DNA of 37,465 nt from Ectothiorhodospiraceae bacterium (GCA_003552625.1 PUNM01000090.1:1-37465); one strand, 5' to 3'. Positions 23,397 to 32,824 are shown, counted from the stretch's first letter. Translations and numbers: made by a program. Notes: generated by a model from the letters alone, not told the origin.

Positions 23397-23858
23397 TCAG
23401 CGCGGTGGATCAATCTCTCGCTCGACAAGGGTCTTGATGCGGTAGGTGATGCTGCACGCCCCATCATCCACAGCCTTCTGGATAAGACGTCGGAACGGGC
23501 GCATATAGACCTCCAGGCGGAGCAGCTCAAACGTAAATCGCAGGCGTGCACAACGACCGACCCGCTCCGGTTGGACCTCGTAGCGGACCCGGAACCAGGG
23601 CGACTCCAGGCTCTCGAACTCCAGGTAGACGGGCGGCTCCAACGCCGTGACCCGGAATGTGCTCTCCGACCGACGACGATAATCCACGCGAACCTGCCGA
23701 GCCCGGCTGCCGGGTCGCAGTTCCGGGCCGTCGAGCAACTCCAAGTGCTTCACTTCCGGTGACCAGCGCGGGTAATTGCGGTAGAAATCGGTGCCGACAA
23801 AGCGGAACACGGACTCGGCGGGTCGCTCAATACGGATTTCGCGCCGGGCCTGCACCAT
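23397..23858 (-). CDS. SRPBCC (START/polyketide cyclase-like) family protein
   Basis: This 153-residue protein has the SRPBCC pattern. It begins with the strand VQARREIRIERPAESVFRFV, followed by the short-helix/tryptophan segment YRNYPRWSPEVKHLEL, then alternating strands around GSRARQVRVDYRRRSES and PPVYLEFESL, and ends with a long amphipathic C-terminal helix (RPFRRLIQKAVDDGA) that lines the hydrophobic pocket in this fold. Members bind lipids, sterols, polyketides or ubiquinone-like ligands, and the ligand here cannot be told. The ATG at 23858 has a perfect AGGAGG six bases upstream; a GTG one codon earlier is less likely. It sits 34 bases before dnaE and shares its probable promoter. Its place at the end of a lipid A gene run makes a lipid ligand attractive but unproven. 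Confidence 0.75.
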   Translation of the reverse strand: MVQARREIRIERPAESVFRFVGTDFYRNYPRWSPEVKHLELLDGPELRPGSRARQVRVDYRRRSESTFRVTALEPPVYLEFESLESPWFRVRYEVQPERVGRCARLRFTFELLRLEVYMRPFRRLIQKAVDDGACSITYRIKTLVEREIDPPR

Positions 23859-23900
23859 CACCGCCCTCCTCTGTGGCTTGGCTCGCGCACGGTTATCGCG

Positions 23901-23909
23901 ATTCTAGCA
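23901..23909 (-). promoter_or_regulatory. Extended -10 promoter for the SRPBCC-dnaE pair
   Basis: TGCTAGAAT is a TG-n plus near-consensus -10 hexamer in the 85-base gap after rnhB. It would start transcription about 36 bases before the SRPBCC gene, whose AGGAGG then falls inside the leader. No -35 is evident, as expected for an extended -10. Confidence 0.45.
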
Positions 23910-23943
23910 GCTGCGCTGGCCCACTCCCTCAGGCATCCATCGG

Positions 23944-24525
23944 CTATGCCCCGCCCAGGAGCCGCCGCACCGGGGCGAAACTCCGCCGGTGAACGGCGCT
24001 CGGCCCGAGGCGCTCAAGAGCGTGGCGGTGCTCCGCGGTCCCGTACCCTTTGTGTCGGGCGAAACCGTAGCCGGGATAAGCGGCGTCCAGTTCGACAAGC
24101 TCGGCATCCCGCGCGCTCTTGGCAAGAATCGACGCCGCGGCGATGGCCGGATCGCTGGCGTCGCCACCCACGTGGGCCGTGGCGGGACACGGCAAGCCCG
24201 ACGGCATCTCGCTCCCATCGATACGCACCGCCTCCGGCAGGGGCGCGATGCCCTCCACTGCACGGCACATTGCCAGATGGGTCGCAGCGCGGATGTTGAG
24301 CGCGTCGATCTCTTCCACCTCCGCCCGCCCGATGGCCCAGGCGTCCGATTCTGCGCGGATCACCCCTGCAAGCTCGCCGCGCCGCCGTGCTGTCAGCCGC
24401 TTCGAATCGGTGACACCACGGATCGGAGCGCGCAGAATGACAGCCGCAGCGACCACCGGCCCGGCCCAGGGACCACGCCCGGCCTCATCGACACCGGCCA
24501 CCCAGAGGACTCGGCTATCGCTCAT
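23944..24525 (-). CDS. rnhB: Ribonuclease HII
   Basis: RNase HII cuts RNA in DNA hybrids, including single ribonucleotides left by polymerases. The active-site motif [16 protein letters not shown] (D13, E14) is followed by TDSKRL, the central RIDG, and [12 protein letters not shown]. The C-terminal substrate-contact motif [14 protein letters not shown] is intact. The 193-residue length is normal (E. coli 198). The ATG overlaps the lpxB 3' end by 11 bases, so it belongs to the fabZ-lpxA-lpxB-rnhB unit. Confidence 0.97.
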   Translation of the reverse strand: MSDSRVLWVAGVDEAGRGPWAGPVVAAAVILRAPIRGVTDSKRLTARRRGELAGVIRAESDAWAIGRAEVEEIDALNIRAATHLAMCRAVEGIAPLPEAVRIDGSEMPSGLPCPATAHVGGDASDPAIAAASILAKSARDAELVELDAAYPGYGFARHKGYGTAEHRHALERLGPSAVHRRSFAPVRRLLGGA

Positions 24526-25672
24526 GACGCCCCCGATCCAGCACCTCGAGCACCGCTGCAGCCGCGCGGTGATCAGCGCCCCGGGCCAGATCGTCGTGAA
24601 GCATATAAAATCGCTCTACCAACGCCGCGCGGGCCTGCTCGTCATCGAGCCACCGTTGCGCCTCGTCGGCAAGCCTTTGCGGCTCGACATCCCCTTGAAA
24701 GAGTTCGGGAACCAGTGCTTCCCCGGCCAACAGATTGGGCTGTGACACCCACGGCACCCGGATCAACCACCGCACCAGCCAATAGCTGATCGGCGCCAGC
24801 CGGTAGGCAACGACCATGGGACGTTTCGCCAGCATCACCTCAAGCGTTGCGGTCCCGGAAGCAGTAATCGCCACATCGGCGGCGGTAACGGCCTCGGCAG
24901 TACCGCCGGCCAGAAGGCGGGTCTGCTCCGCAAGCCCGTATTCGGCCACCGCGTCGGCAATACGCTGATAGAGCGCCGGCGAGGCGACCGGTATAACGAA
25001 GCGAGGCCTATCCGATCGCTGTGCCAGGCGCCGCGCCGCCCCCAGAAAAGCCGGCAGTAGCCGCTCCACTGCGCTGGCGCGACTCCCCGGAAGCAGCGCC
25101 ACGAGCCTCTGCTCGGCGCTGTAACCCAAGGTCCGCCGCGCCGCCGCCACGTCGGGATCACGCGGATACCGATCCGCCGCCGGGTGGCCCACGCAAACCG
25201 CATCCACGTCGGCCTCGAGGTAGAACTGCTGCTCAAACGGGTAGAGCGTCAGCATTCGGCTGACGGCCCGCCGAATCCCCCGCAGCCGCCCGCGGCGCCA
25301 GGCCCACACCGTGGGGCTGACGTAGTGCACGGTCGCAATCCCGCTCCGCCGGAGCCGCTTCGCCAGGGACAGGTTGAAGTCCGGCAGATCGACGCCGATA
25401 AAGACATCCGGCGGGTCATCGCGCCAGCTCCGAACCAGTTCCCGGCGAAGGCGCAAAAGCTCGGGGAGATGACCGAGGATCTCGGTCACCCCCATCAAGG
25501 AGAGCTTCTCCATCGGAACCCGGCTGGCCAGGCCTTGCTCGGCCATTGCCGGCCCCCCGATCCCTTCAAAGGTGGCGTCGGGGCAACGCGACCGCAGCTC
25601 ACGCATCAAGCCCGCGGCCAGCAGATCACCGGAGAGCTCACCAGCCACAATGGCAACGCGCGGCCCGGTCAT
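24515..25672 (-). CDS. lpxB: Lipid-A-disaccharide synthase
   Basis: LpxB joins UDP-diacylglucosamine and lipid X to form the tetraacyl disaccharide of lipid A at the inner-membrane surface. The N-terminus [19 protein letters not shown] is diagnostic, followed by [56 protein letters not shown] and [20 protein letters not shown]. The ATG at 25672 gives 385 residues (E. coli 382). The upstream in-frame extension overlaps lpxA and is not LpxB-like. It starts 16 bases after the lpxA stop. Confidence 0.97.
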   Translation of the reverse strand: MTGPRVAIVAGELSGDLLAAGLMRELRSRCPDATFEGIGGPAMAEQGLASRVPMEKLSLMGVTEILGHLPELLRLRRELVRSWRDDPPDVFIGVDLPDFNLSLAKRLRRSGIATVHYVSPTVWAWRRGRLRGIRRAVSRMLTLYPFEQQFYLEADVDAVCVGHPAADRYPRDPDVAAARRTLGYSAEQRLVALLPGSRASAVERLLPAFLGAARRLAQRSDRPRFVIPVASPALYQRIADAVAEYGLAEQTRLLAGGTAEAVTAADVAITASGTATLEVMLAKRPMVVAYRLAPISYWLVRWLIRVPWVSQPNLLAGEALVPELFQGDVEPQRLADEAQRWLDDEQARAALVERFYMLHDDLARGADHRAAAAVLEVLDRGRHER

Positions 25673-25688
25673 CGTCGGCGTCGGAGGG

Positions 25689-26465
25689 TCAGCGAAGGAG
25701 GCCGCGCTGGCTGCTGTCGATGAACGCGACCAGGGACTGTACATCCCTGGAGTCGCCCAACTCTTCACAGAGGGTGTCGCGTGCCTCCTCGAGCCGCATC
25801 CCGCGCCGGTAGATGATCCGGTAGGCCCGCTTGATCGCCCGCACGCGCTCTGCGGAAAAGCCCTGACGGCGCAGGCCGACGCTGTTGATGCCGTGAGGCA
25901 CGGCCATCTGGCCGGAGACCGTCACAAAGGGCGGCACATCCCGGTTGATGCCACTACCAAAGCCGCAGAAGGCGTACGCTCCAATCCGGCAAAACTGGTG
26001 GACCAACGCGAACCCGCCGAGCGTGGCGTGGTCGCCTACATCCACGTGACCTGCCAGCGACGCGGAGTTCGCGAAGAGCAGGTCGTTGCCCAGGTCGCAA
26101 TCGTGGGCGATGTGGCAATAGGCCATCAGCCAGTTGTTGTTGCCAATCCGCGTCCGCCCGCGACCTTGCGCCGTGCCCCGGTGGAGGGTGACGAACTCGC
26201 GTATGGTGTTGCCGTCCCCGATAACGAGTTCGGTCGGCTCACCGCGGTATCCCTTGTGCTGGGGAGCCTCGCCGATGGCCGCAAACTGGTGGATGCGGTT
26301 GTCCCGGCCGATCCGCGTCGGGCCCTTGATAACCGCGTGCGGCCCGATCCAGGTCCCCTCATCGATCTCCACGTCGGGACCGATCACCGTGAACGGCCCC
26401 ACCTCCACGCTCTCTCCAAGCTTGGCCCCTGGATCAACCAGTGCCTGAGGATGGATCTGCGTCAC
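25689..26465 (-). CDS. lpxA: UDP-N-acetylglucosamine acyltransferase
   Basis: LpxA adds the first 3-hydroxyacyl chain to UDP-GlcNAc, the first step of lipid A synthesis. The sequence is a left-handed beta-helix of imperfect hexapeptide repeats ([58 protein letters not shown]), with the catalytic His in [13 protein letters not shown] and a C-terminal helical part ([17 protein letters not shown]). The 258-residue length fits (E. coli 262). The ATG overlaps the fabZ stop by four bases. The substrate comes from the same acyl-ACP pool as FabZ. Confidence 0.97.
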   Translation of the reverse strand: MTQIHPQALVDPGAKLGESVEVGPFTVIGPDVEIDEGTWIGPHAVIKGPTRIGRDNRIHQFAAIGEAPQHKGYRGEPTELVIGDGNTIREFVTLHRGTAQGRGRTRIGNNNWLMAYCHIAHDCDLGNDLLFANSASLAGHVDVGDHATLGGFALVHQFCRIGAYAFCGFGSGINRDVPPFVTVSGQMAVPHGINSVGLRRQGFSAERVRAIKRAYRIIYRRGMRLEEARDTLCEELGDSRDVQSLVAFIDSSQRGLLR

Positions 26466-26923
26466 ACCGAACGCACCGTGCAGCGGATCTCACACTCGGC
26501 GGCCAGTTCCCCGTCCACGGTGGCGCGGGCATCGAAAATCCAGATGCCGCGCGCGACCCGGCGCACGGAGACTTCATGGCGCAATTGATCGCCCGGCTCC
26601 ACCGGTCGCTTGAACCGGGCTTTGTCGATACCAACCAGGTAGAGGACGTCGTTCTCGCTGAGCGTGTCGCGGACACTCTTGAACGCGAGCATGCCACAGG
26701 CCTGAGCGAGCGACTCGAGGATCAGCACGCCGGGCATCACCGGCTTTTGCGGGAAGTGGCCAACGAAGAACGGCTCGTTGATCGTCACGTTCTTGATGCT
26801 GACCAGTTGCTCGTGCGGCGTCCACTCAAGGACCCGATCGATCAACAGGAGCGGGTACCGATGCGGCAGGAGCTGCATGATCCCGTTGATATCCTCTCCC
26901 TCCTGCGCCTCACTGTCGCTCAC
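26462..26923 (-). CDS. fabZ: 3-hydroxyacyl-[acyl-carrier-protein] dehydratase
   Basis: FabZ dehydrates 3-hydroxyacyl-ACP in fatty-acid elongation. The hot-dog-fold motifs are [36 protein letters not shown] with the catalytic His, and [19 protein letters not shown]. The length is 153 residues. The start is a GTG at 26923 with an excellent GGGGAGGAAAC ribosome-binding site. In most gammaproteobacteria it follows bamA-skp-lpxD; here it follows bamA directly after a 116-base gap with its own ribosome-binding site. Confidence 0.97.
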   Translation of the reverse strand: MSDSEAQEGEDINGIMQLLPHRYPLLLIDRVLEWTPHEQLVSIKNVTINEPFFVGHFPQKPVMPGVLILESLAQACGMLAFKSVRDTLSENDVLYLVGIDKARFKRPVEPGDQLRHEVSVRRVARGIWIFDARATVDGELAAECEIRCTVRSV

Positions 26924-27039
26924 GCTGTTTCCTCCCCAAGCGGTTTTTTCGTTGAACCTGACCAGCCGTCAGGGTGGCGACGAGCCCGCGTTATGAGCGC
27001 GTTCCCCCTCCCGCCCCTGAACCGTCGGTCACGCGGTCG
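26924..27039 (-). other. bamA-fabZ gap where skp and lpxD are expected; no gene
   Basis: This 116-base gap stands where skp (ompH) and lpxD usually lie. It contains no ORF of note and no recognisable remnant of either gene. It does hold a short CCTGAC/GTCAGG hairpin (26957-26973), an A-rich hexamer on the minus strand, and the fabZ ribosome-binding site. I see no clear promoter or terminator. Confidence 0.6.
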
Positions 27040-29388
27040 CTAGAACTCCGTTCCCAACGAGAACTGGAACGTCTCCGTCTCGTCATCCCGGGTGTCATTT
27101 AACGGTTCGGCCAAGCTGAATGTCAACGGACCCACCGGAGACATCCAGATCAGGGAAATCCCGGCCGCGGCCCGCAACTCACTGAGGTCGAGCCGGTCGA
27201 GCCCGTCCGGAATCGTCTCCGTGCCGGACCCAAAGTCGTAGCGATCCAGCCGCGTATTGAACACCTGCCCGGCATCAATGAACGCCGCCATCCGCACCGA
27301 CTGCGATTCCGGCGTCGGCGGGAAGATCACCTGCGCCTTGGTCAGAACGCGTGCGTTCCCGCCGATCGGATCATCCCCTTCCGGTCGCGGTCCGAGGTAA
27401 TTACCGCGATAGCCGCGCACGGTGCGCACACCGCCGGCGTAGTAGTTCTCGAAAAACGGCAGGCGGGCCGTATCCCCGTAGCCATCGCCGTAAGAGAATC
27501 GCCCCTCCAGGGAAAAGGCTGTCCGATCGCCGAGCCACGGCATCGGCCAGTAGCGCCGGTTCTCGTAGTTGATCTTGTAGAACTCCAGGTCATCGCCCGG
27601 CAGCGTCCCTTCCAGCGAGAGGCGTTGGCGCCCCCCCGACGTCGGGAAGATGCCGCGGTCCCGCGTATCCCGGTTCCACGAGATCCGCGGTTTGACCATG
27701 GTCCAGCGATCATCACTCTGATCGTCCAGGTAGTTGCGGATCCACGGCGGCGTGCCAGAGCGGACATCGATCCCGATCCTTTCCACGCGCAGTCGCGCAG
27801 CAATACGGTCCACCTCGGTCACCGGGACGCTGTATTCCACCGACCCGTGCCCGGAGGTCAGATCGTAGTCGGCCAGATCAGCGCGACGCGCCCGCGTCTC
27901 TCGGTAGCCGGCCGCCAGGGTCCGGGATACCCCCTCCTGCGTGTGGAACCGGTCGGTATAAGAGACGTCGTATACCGTGGACACCGTGGAGTTATTCACC
28001 GTCATCGACAGACGGTCACCGGTTCCGGCCACGTTGTCCTGGGAAACCGAGAAATTGACCAGCAAACCTTGCACATCGCCGTAGCCGACGCCTGCCTGCA
28101 GCTGACCGGTCATCCGCTCCTGAACCGAAACGTCCACATCCACCCGGTCCTCTTCGCCGGGTACCCGGGGCGTCTCGATGTTGACAAAATCGAAGAAGCC
28201 AAGCCGGTTCAGGCGCGTCTGCGAACGCTGTACAGCCTCGCTGGACAGTGGCGCGCCCTCAAGCTGACGCAGCTCGCGGCGGATCACCTCATCCTGCGTT
28301 CGCTGGTTACCGGTGATGTTCACCCGTCGGACGTAGACGCGGCTGCCCGGGTCCACCACATAGGTCAGGTCGACGACGCGCTCCTCCTCATCCACCTGAG
28401 GCCGCACGTTGACATTGCTGAACGCGTACCCCTCCTCGGCCAGGCGCTGACGCAGGGCATCCGAGGCCGCGTTGACCTCGCTGCGCGAGTAGAGGTCACC
28501 GGGAGCGATCTCGATCAGCTGGCGTAGTTCCTCGGGCGGTACAACCAGATGGCCGCGCACATCGATACTGCCAATCTCGTACTGCTCGCCCTCACTGACG
28601 TTGACGGCGATGTGCACATCCTGCCGATCGGGGCTGATCGATACCTGTGTGGACGTGACAGCGAAGTTGAGATAGCCGCGATCGAGATAGAAGCTGCGCA
28701 GGCTTTCCAGGTCGTTAGCGACCAACTCGCGCGCATAGCGGTGCCGCTGCGACCAGGGCAGCCACCAGCGCTTGGCCCGCTGCTCGAAGACGCCCAGCAA
28801 CTCCCGATCGGAGAAGGCCTCATTCCCGGTGAAGTGGATCTCCCGAATCTCCGCGACGGGTCCTTCCTCGATGTCGATGCGGATGGCCACCCGATTGCGC
28901 TCCAACGGGGAGACGGTGCTCTCAACCGAGACATCGTACTTGCCCTGGGCGAAGTACTGCTGCCGAAGCTCGCGCTCGATCTCCGACAACTGTGCCCGAT
29001 TAAAGATCTGCCCTTCGGCCATACCGGCCCCGCGGAGGGCTTCGCGCAGATCCTCGGTCCGGATCTGCTCATTGCCGGTAAATTCCAAGCGAGCTATGGA
29101 GGGACGCTCCTGAACCCGGACGACCAGAACATCGTCATCGCGCGCGAGTTCCACGTCACGAAAGAAACCGGAGCCGTAGAGTTCACGGATCGAACTGGCA
29201 ACCTGGCTGCGAGTCGCCGTATCGCCGGGCTCCAGCGTCAGGTAGCTAAAAACAGTGCCCTCGTCGATCCGCTCCAGCCCCTCGACCCGGATGTCGGAGA
29301 CGGTAAAGCGTTCCACGGACACTGCGGGCGCGCTGAATACGAGCAGTCCCGCTACAACGACCGTGAGGATTGCGCACCGCCGGATCAA
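27040..29388 (-). CDS. bamA: Outer-membrane protein assembly factor BamA
   Basis: BamA is the beta-barrel core of the machine that folds outer-membrane proteins. After a signal peptide (cleavage near SAPAVS-VERF) come about five POTRA domains, beginning with FTVSDIRVEGLERIDEGTVF and including the fifth near VYVRRVNITGNQRTQDEVIRR. The 16-strand barrel follows, with the lid-lock motif RTVRGYRGNYLGPR and the C-terminal Phe (LGTEF). I prefer the TTG at 29388 because AAGGGGG lies just upstream and it places a normal signal peptide at the very N-terminus (782 residues). The ATG at 29460, overlapping the rseP stop, would add 24 hydrophilic residues and has a poor ribosome-binding site. It follows rseP as usual. 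Confidence 0.95.
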   Translation of the reverse strand: MIRRCAILTVVVAGLLVFSAPAVSVERFTVSDIRVEGLERIDEGTVFSYLTLEPGDTATRSQVASSIRELYGSGFFRDVELARDDDVLVVRVQERPSIARLEFTGNEQIRTEDLREALRGAGMAEGQIFNRAQLSEIERELRQQYFAQGKYDVSVESTVSPLERNRVAIRIDIEEGPVAEIREIHFTGNEAFSDRELLGVFEQRAKRWWLPWSQRHRYARELVANDLESLRSFYLDRGYLNFAVTSTQVSISPDRQDVHIAVNVSEGEQYEIGSIDVRGHLVVPPEELRQLIEIAPGDLYSRSEVNAASDALRQRLAEEGYAFSNVNVRPQVDEEERVVDLTYVVDPGSRVYVRRVNITGNQRTQDEVIRRELRQLEGAPLSSEAVQRSQTRLNRLGFFDFVNIETPRVPGEEDRVDVDVSVQERMTGQLQAGVGYGDVQGLLVNFSVSQDNVAGTGDRLSMTVNNSTVSTVYDVSYTDRFHTQEGVSRTLAAGYRETRARRADLADYDLTSGHGSVEYSVPVTEVDRIAARLRVERIGIDVRSGTPPWIRNYLDDQSDDRWTMVKPRISWNRDTRDRGIFPTSGGRQRLSLEGTLPGDDLEFYKINYENRRYWPMPWLGDRTAFSLEGRFSYGDGYGDTARLPFFENYYAGGVRTVRGYRGNYLGPRPEGDDPIGGNARVLTKAQVIFPPTPESQSVRMAAFIDAGQVFNTRLDRYDFGSGTETIPDGLDRLDLSELRAAAGISLIWMSPVGPLTFSLAEPLNDTRDDETETFQFSLGTEF

Positions 29389-29456
29389 ACCGCCCCCTTC
29401 TCTGCCCGTAGTCCCATGCAGTCGGCTCCTTCTTGCCGGACCATCGCGATCAGCCG

Positions 29457-30827
29457 TCATCCGCCGCCGAAGAGCCGTTCAAAGTCGTTGTAGAACGCCA
29501 GGCCCATGAGTCCGATCAGCACAACAATGCCCACCTGCTGCCCGATCGCCTGGACGCGCTCCGAAACCGGTTTCCCGCGTATGGCCTCGACGAGGAAGTA
29601 GAGCAGGTGGCCGCCATCAAGAATCGGGATCGGCAGCAGGTTAATAATGCCCAGACTGATGCTGATCACCGCCAGGAAGGTGAGAAACGGTACCACGCCC
29701 ATCGAGGCGGTGTCGCCGGCGAACTGGCCGATGGTCACCGGCCCCCCGATGTTCTTGAGGGACGCCTCCCCCATCACCATGCGCACTAAGACCTTGACGG
29801 TCAGCGAGGTCGTGTCCCAGGTCCGTTCAACACCGTAAGCAATCCCGGCGAGCGGCCCGTACTGGACCTCACGCTGCATGCGTGTCTGATAGTCCTCCGG
29901 CACATGGGGCCCGACGCCGAGCATCCCCACTTCACGCTCGCCCCGTTCCTGGCTGCCGAGGGTAAGCGTGACCTGCCGCTCCTGCCCCTCCCGCTCAAAC
30001 GCCACCGTGACGGACTCCCCGGGCCGGGGCTCTACCCGATCCACCAGCCCCAGCCACGAGTCCACCGGCTCACCATCGAAAGCGACAATGCGATCCCCTT
30101 CTTCAAGGCCGGCACGGGCCGCGGCGCCGTCCGGAGCCAACCGCCCGACCACGGCTGGCAGATCGGGCGTGTACGCCTGCAGCCCGATGGCACCAAGCAC
30201 GTCGGTTGTATCGCGCAGCTTGGGCTCAGCCCGGAGGTTGAGCGGGACTGTTACCTCCCGCCCGTCCTCATGGCGCAGAGTGACGGGTACATCCTCGCGG
30301 TGGAATCCGGCATCCATGAAGCCCATGGCCACACGTTGCCAAGTCCCGGTCTCCCGCCCATCGATGGCAACAATCTCCTGCCCCCGCTCCAGTCCCGCTT
30401 CGGCGGCCGGGCTCCCCGGGGTGGGATCATCGATCAGGGGCCGGAGCTCGGTCATACCGACGACCGCAACCGCCCAGTAGGCAAGGATGGCGAAGAGGAA
30501 ATTGGCCGCCGGTCCGGCAGCAACTACGGCCGTCCGCTGAAGGAGTGGACGATTGTTAAAAGCGCGGTGGCGCTCCTCCGGGTCTACCTCGCCTTCTCGC
30601 TCGTCGAGCATCTGCACATAGCCACCCAGGGGGATGGCCGACAGGCAGTACTCGGTACGGTCCGGACCCCTCCCCTGCCAGCGGAGCAACGGCCGGCCAA
30701 AGCCGACCGAAAAGCGGCGGACGCGGACATTGCACCACCGCGCCACGAAGAAGTGACCGGCCTCGTGAACGGTCACCAGGATCGCGATGGCGACCAGAAA
30801 GGCTACGACGCTGATAAGGATTGTCAT
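29457..30827 (-). CDS. rseP: RIP metalloprotease RseP (site-2 protease)
   Basis: RseP cleaves the anti-sigma factor RseA in the inner membrane to free sigma-E under envelope stress. It has the zinc motif HEAGH at residues 21-25 in the first membrane helix, FGRPLLRW with SAIPLGGYVQM, two PDZ domains (about 120-200 and 215-300), the second metal motif LLPIPILDGGHLL, and closing membrane helices. The 456-residue length is typical (E. coli 450). It begins six bases after the dxr stop. The neighbouring bamA fits the sigma-E envelope circuit. Confidence 0.97.
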   Translation of the reverse strand: MTILISVVAFLVAIAILVTVHEAGHFFVARWCNVRVRRFSVGFGRPLLRWQGRGPDRTEYCLSAIPLGGYVQMLDEREGEVDPEERHRAFNNRPLLQRTAVVAAGPAANFLFAILAYWAVAVVGMTELRPLIDDPTPGSPAAEAGLERGQEIVAIDGRETGTWQRVAMGFMDAGFHREDVPVTLRHEDGREVTVPLNLRAEPKLRDTTDVLGAIGLQAYTPDLPAVVGRLAPDGAAARAGLEEGDRIVAFDGEPVDSWLGLVDRVEPRPGESVTVAFEREGQERQVTLTLGSQERGEREVGMLGVGPHVPEDYQTRMQREVQYGPLAGIAYGVERTWDTTSLTVKVLVRMVMGEASLKNIGGPVTIGQFAGDTASMGVVPFLTFLAVISISLGIINLLPIPILDGGHLLYFLVEAIRGKPVSERVQAIGQQVGIVVLIGLMGLAFYNDFERLFGGG

Positions 30828-30833
30828 CGCTAC

Positions 30834-32024
30834 TCAGTCCCGAAAGCGGCCAATGGCCACCTCGGCTGCTTGCCGGGCCCGTCCATCAATACTGCGGGCC
30901 GATTCGAGGTCCATCGGCGGCGGTGCCGCCTCTGCCGCAAGCGCTTCCTCGACCACGGCTGCCATTCGGTCAAAGCGCAGCCGTCCCTCCAGGAACGCGG
31001 CAACTGCTACTTCGTTTGCGGCATTGAGGACGGCACAGGCGCCATCGCCGCTGCGTAGGGCCTGATAGGCCAGCCCAAGGCAGGGGAAACGGCGTTCATC
31101 CACCGCCTGAAAATCGAGCCGGCCGGCAGCAGCCAGATCCACCAACTCGACGCCGGATGCGATGCGCTCCGGATACCCCATAGCGTAAGAAATCGGCACC
31201 CGCATATCGGGGGACCCGAGTTGGGCCAAAAAGGTTCCATCGGTATAACCGACCAGGGCGTGAACCAGACTCTGACGATGGATCACCACATCCACCTGTT
31301 CCGGGCCAAGCCCGAACAGATGGCAAGCCTCGATCACTTCCAACCCCTTGTTCATCATCGTTGCCGAGTCCACGGAGATCTTCTGCCCCATGGACCAGTT
31401 GGGGTGGGCCACGGCCTCGTCGGGAGTCACTTCCGCCAGCGTGTCGGGATCTCGATCCCGGAACGGTCCACCGGACGCCGTCAGTACGATGCGCTCGACG
31501 CCGGCTACCCCTTTATCGGCGGGCAGTCCCTGGAAGACCGCATTGTGCTCGCTGTCCACCGGGACGATGGTCGCACCACTGCGCCGTGCCGTCTCCATGA
31601 AAAGCGTGCCCGCCACCACCAGCGTCTCCTTGTTGGCCAGAAGAATCCGCTTCCCGGCCTGGCACGCGGCCAGCGAGGACGCGAGACCCGCAGCTCCGAC
31701 GACAGCAGTGACCACAGCATCGACCTCGGGGTCCGCCCCCAGCTCCGCGACACCGCCCTCGCCCTCAAGGACCTCAACACCCCCCAACCCGGCTTCTACC
31801 AAATGCTCACGCAGTTGCGCAGCCGCACCGGCATCGGCGAGTGCGGCACGGCGCGGCCGATGGTGCCGGCAGATCTCCAGCAGCCCCGCCCAGTCACGGC
31901 CCGCCGCGACGGCCTCGACCCGGAAACGCTCCGGATGCCGCGCCGCTACATCCAGCGTGCTCGTGCCGATGGAACCGGTCGCGCCGAGAACCGCGAGACG
32001 GGTTAGATTCCGCTCTGCCACCAC
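30834..32024 (-). CDS. dxr: 1-deoxy-D-xylulose 5-phosphate reductoisomerase
   Basis: Dxr makes 2-C-methyl-D-erythritol 4-phosphate, the committed step of the MEP isoprenoid pathway. The NADPH motif LAVLGATGSIGTSTLDV is at the N-terminus. LANKETLVVAG, VDSEHNAVFQ, LTASGGPFRDR, HPNWSMGQKISVDSATMMNKGLEVIEA split over two motifs, and VLNAANEVAVAAFL are diagnostic. The length is 396 residues (E. coli 398). The start is GTG (two consecutive, 32024 and 32021) inside the cdsA 3' end. The order uppS-cdsA-dxr-rseP matches Pseudomonas rather than E. coli. ispD and ispF are at the left of the window. Confidence 0.97.
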   Translation of the reverse strand: MVAERNLTRLAVLGATGSIGTSTLDVAARHPERFRVEAVAAGRDWAGLLEICRHHRPRRAALADAGAAAQLREHLVEAGLGGVEVLEGEGGVAELGADPEVDAVVTAVVGAAGLASSLAACQAGKRILLANKETLVVAGTLFMETARRSGATIVPVDSEHNAVFQGLPADKGVAGVERIVLTASGGPFRDRDPDTLAEVTPDEAVAHPNWSMGQKISVDSATMMNKGLEVIEACHLFGLGPEQVDVVIHRQSLVHALVGYTDGTFLAQLGSPDMRVPISYAMGYPERIASGVELVDLAAAGRLDFQAVDERRFPCLGLAYQALRSGDGACAVLNAANEVAVAAFLEGRLRFDRMAAVVEEALAAEAAPPPMDLESARSIDGRARQAAEVAIGRFRD

Positions 32025-32824
32025 GCCACCCCCGCTGCAAGTATGGGCGCCGCCGCTGTGAGGCTATCGATACGGTCGAGAAGGCCACCGTGGCCGGGCA
32101 GAATCCCGCCGCTATCCTTCACACCGCGCTGGCGCTTGAGCATGCTTTCAAAAAGATCGCCGACCACGGACCCGGCGACCGCCAATGCCGCCAGAAGCAG
32201 CAACCAGTGAAACGGCGGCGCCACGGGCTGGATAACCAGGTAAAGCAGGCCGCCGGCGAGCAAGGCCGCGCCCAGCCCACCGGCAGCTCCCTCCCAGCTC
32301 TTGCCGGGACTGATGCGCGGCGCCAGCTTGCGCCGGCCCCAGGCCCGCCCGGCGAAATAGGCCCCGGTATCCGCTCCCCAGACCAGGAGCAGGAGGAATG
32401 TATGCCAGAACGGCCCCCACTCCGTGTGCCCGTGGAGATACACGAGCGCCAGCCAGGTCGGCGCAAGCAGCAACCAGCCGATACCGGCTGCGACCAAGGG
32501 GCCGGGCCGGGGAAGAGCACCGAAGGCGAAGAGGACAAGCCCGGCAAGGGCCGCAACCCAGAACCCACTGACCGCATAGAGGACCGGGGGGCCGAAGCCG
32601 GCCTCAAGGGCAGCCCAGGCAAAGGGCAGCGTTGCAAGAAACCCGGCGACCAAGGCAACCCGCGGGCCCTCGCGGGTCACCCCCATCAATGTGGTCCACT
32701 CCCAGGCCGCCAGTGCCGAGGCCACCGCCAACAGCAGCGCCAGCCAGGGCGTCGGCAACAGCCAGATCGCCGCCAGCAGCAGCGGCCCGAGAACAGCCGC
32801 CGTCAGAACACGATTCCTAAGCAT
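32003..32824 (-). CDS. cdsA: Phosphatidate cytidylyltransferase (CDP-diglyceride synthase)
   Basis: CdsA makes CDP-diacylglycerol, the branch point of phospholipid synthesis, in the inner membrane. The 273-residue protein begins MLRNRVLTAAVLGPLLLAA and has about eight hydrophobic segments. The signature near the C-terminus includes RISPGKSWEGAAGG and GDLFESMLKRQRGVKDSG, followed by LPGHGGLLDRIDSL, which carries the catalytic metal-binding Asp. The ATG at 32824 overlaps the uppS stop by eight bases. The frame continues 13 codons upstream within uppS, but these are not CdsA-like. Confidence 0.95.
   Translation of the reverse strand: MLRNRVLTAAVLGPLLLAAIWLLPTPWLALLLAVASALAAWEWTTLMGVTREGPRVALVAGFLATLPFAWAALEAGFGPPVLYAVSGFWVAALAGLVLFAFGALPRPGPLVAAGIGWLLLAPTWLALVYLHGHTEWGPFWHTFLLLLVWGADTGAYFAGRAWGRRKLAPRISPGKSWEGAAGGLGAALLAGGLLYLVIQPVAPPFHWLLLLAALAVAGSVVGDLFESMLKRQRGVKDSGGILPGHGGLLDRIDSLTAAAPILAAGVAWWQSGI

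Noticed and set aside
26957-26973. Intrinsic terminator after bamA
   Set aside because: The six-base stem is not followed by a U-run on the transcribed strand.
26924-27039. Remnant of skp or lpxD
   Set aside because: Neither strand gives any segment resembling Skp or an LpxD hexapeptide repeat.
28549-29493. Plus-strand open frame over bamA
   Set aside because: It is antisense to well-conserved POTRA-encoding sequence and has no recognisable product.
29904-31058. Plus-strand open frame over rseP and dxr
   Set aside because: It crosses two real genes on the other strand and is a GC artefact.
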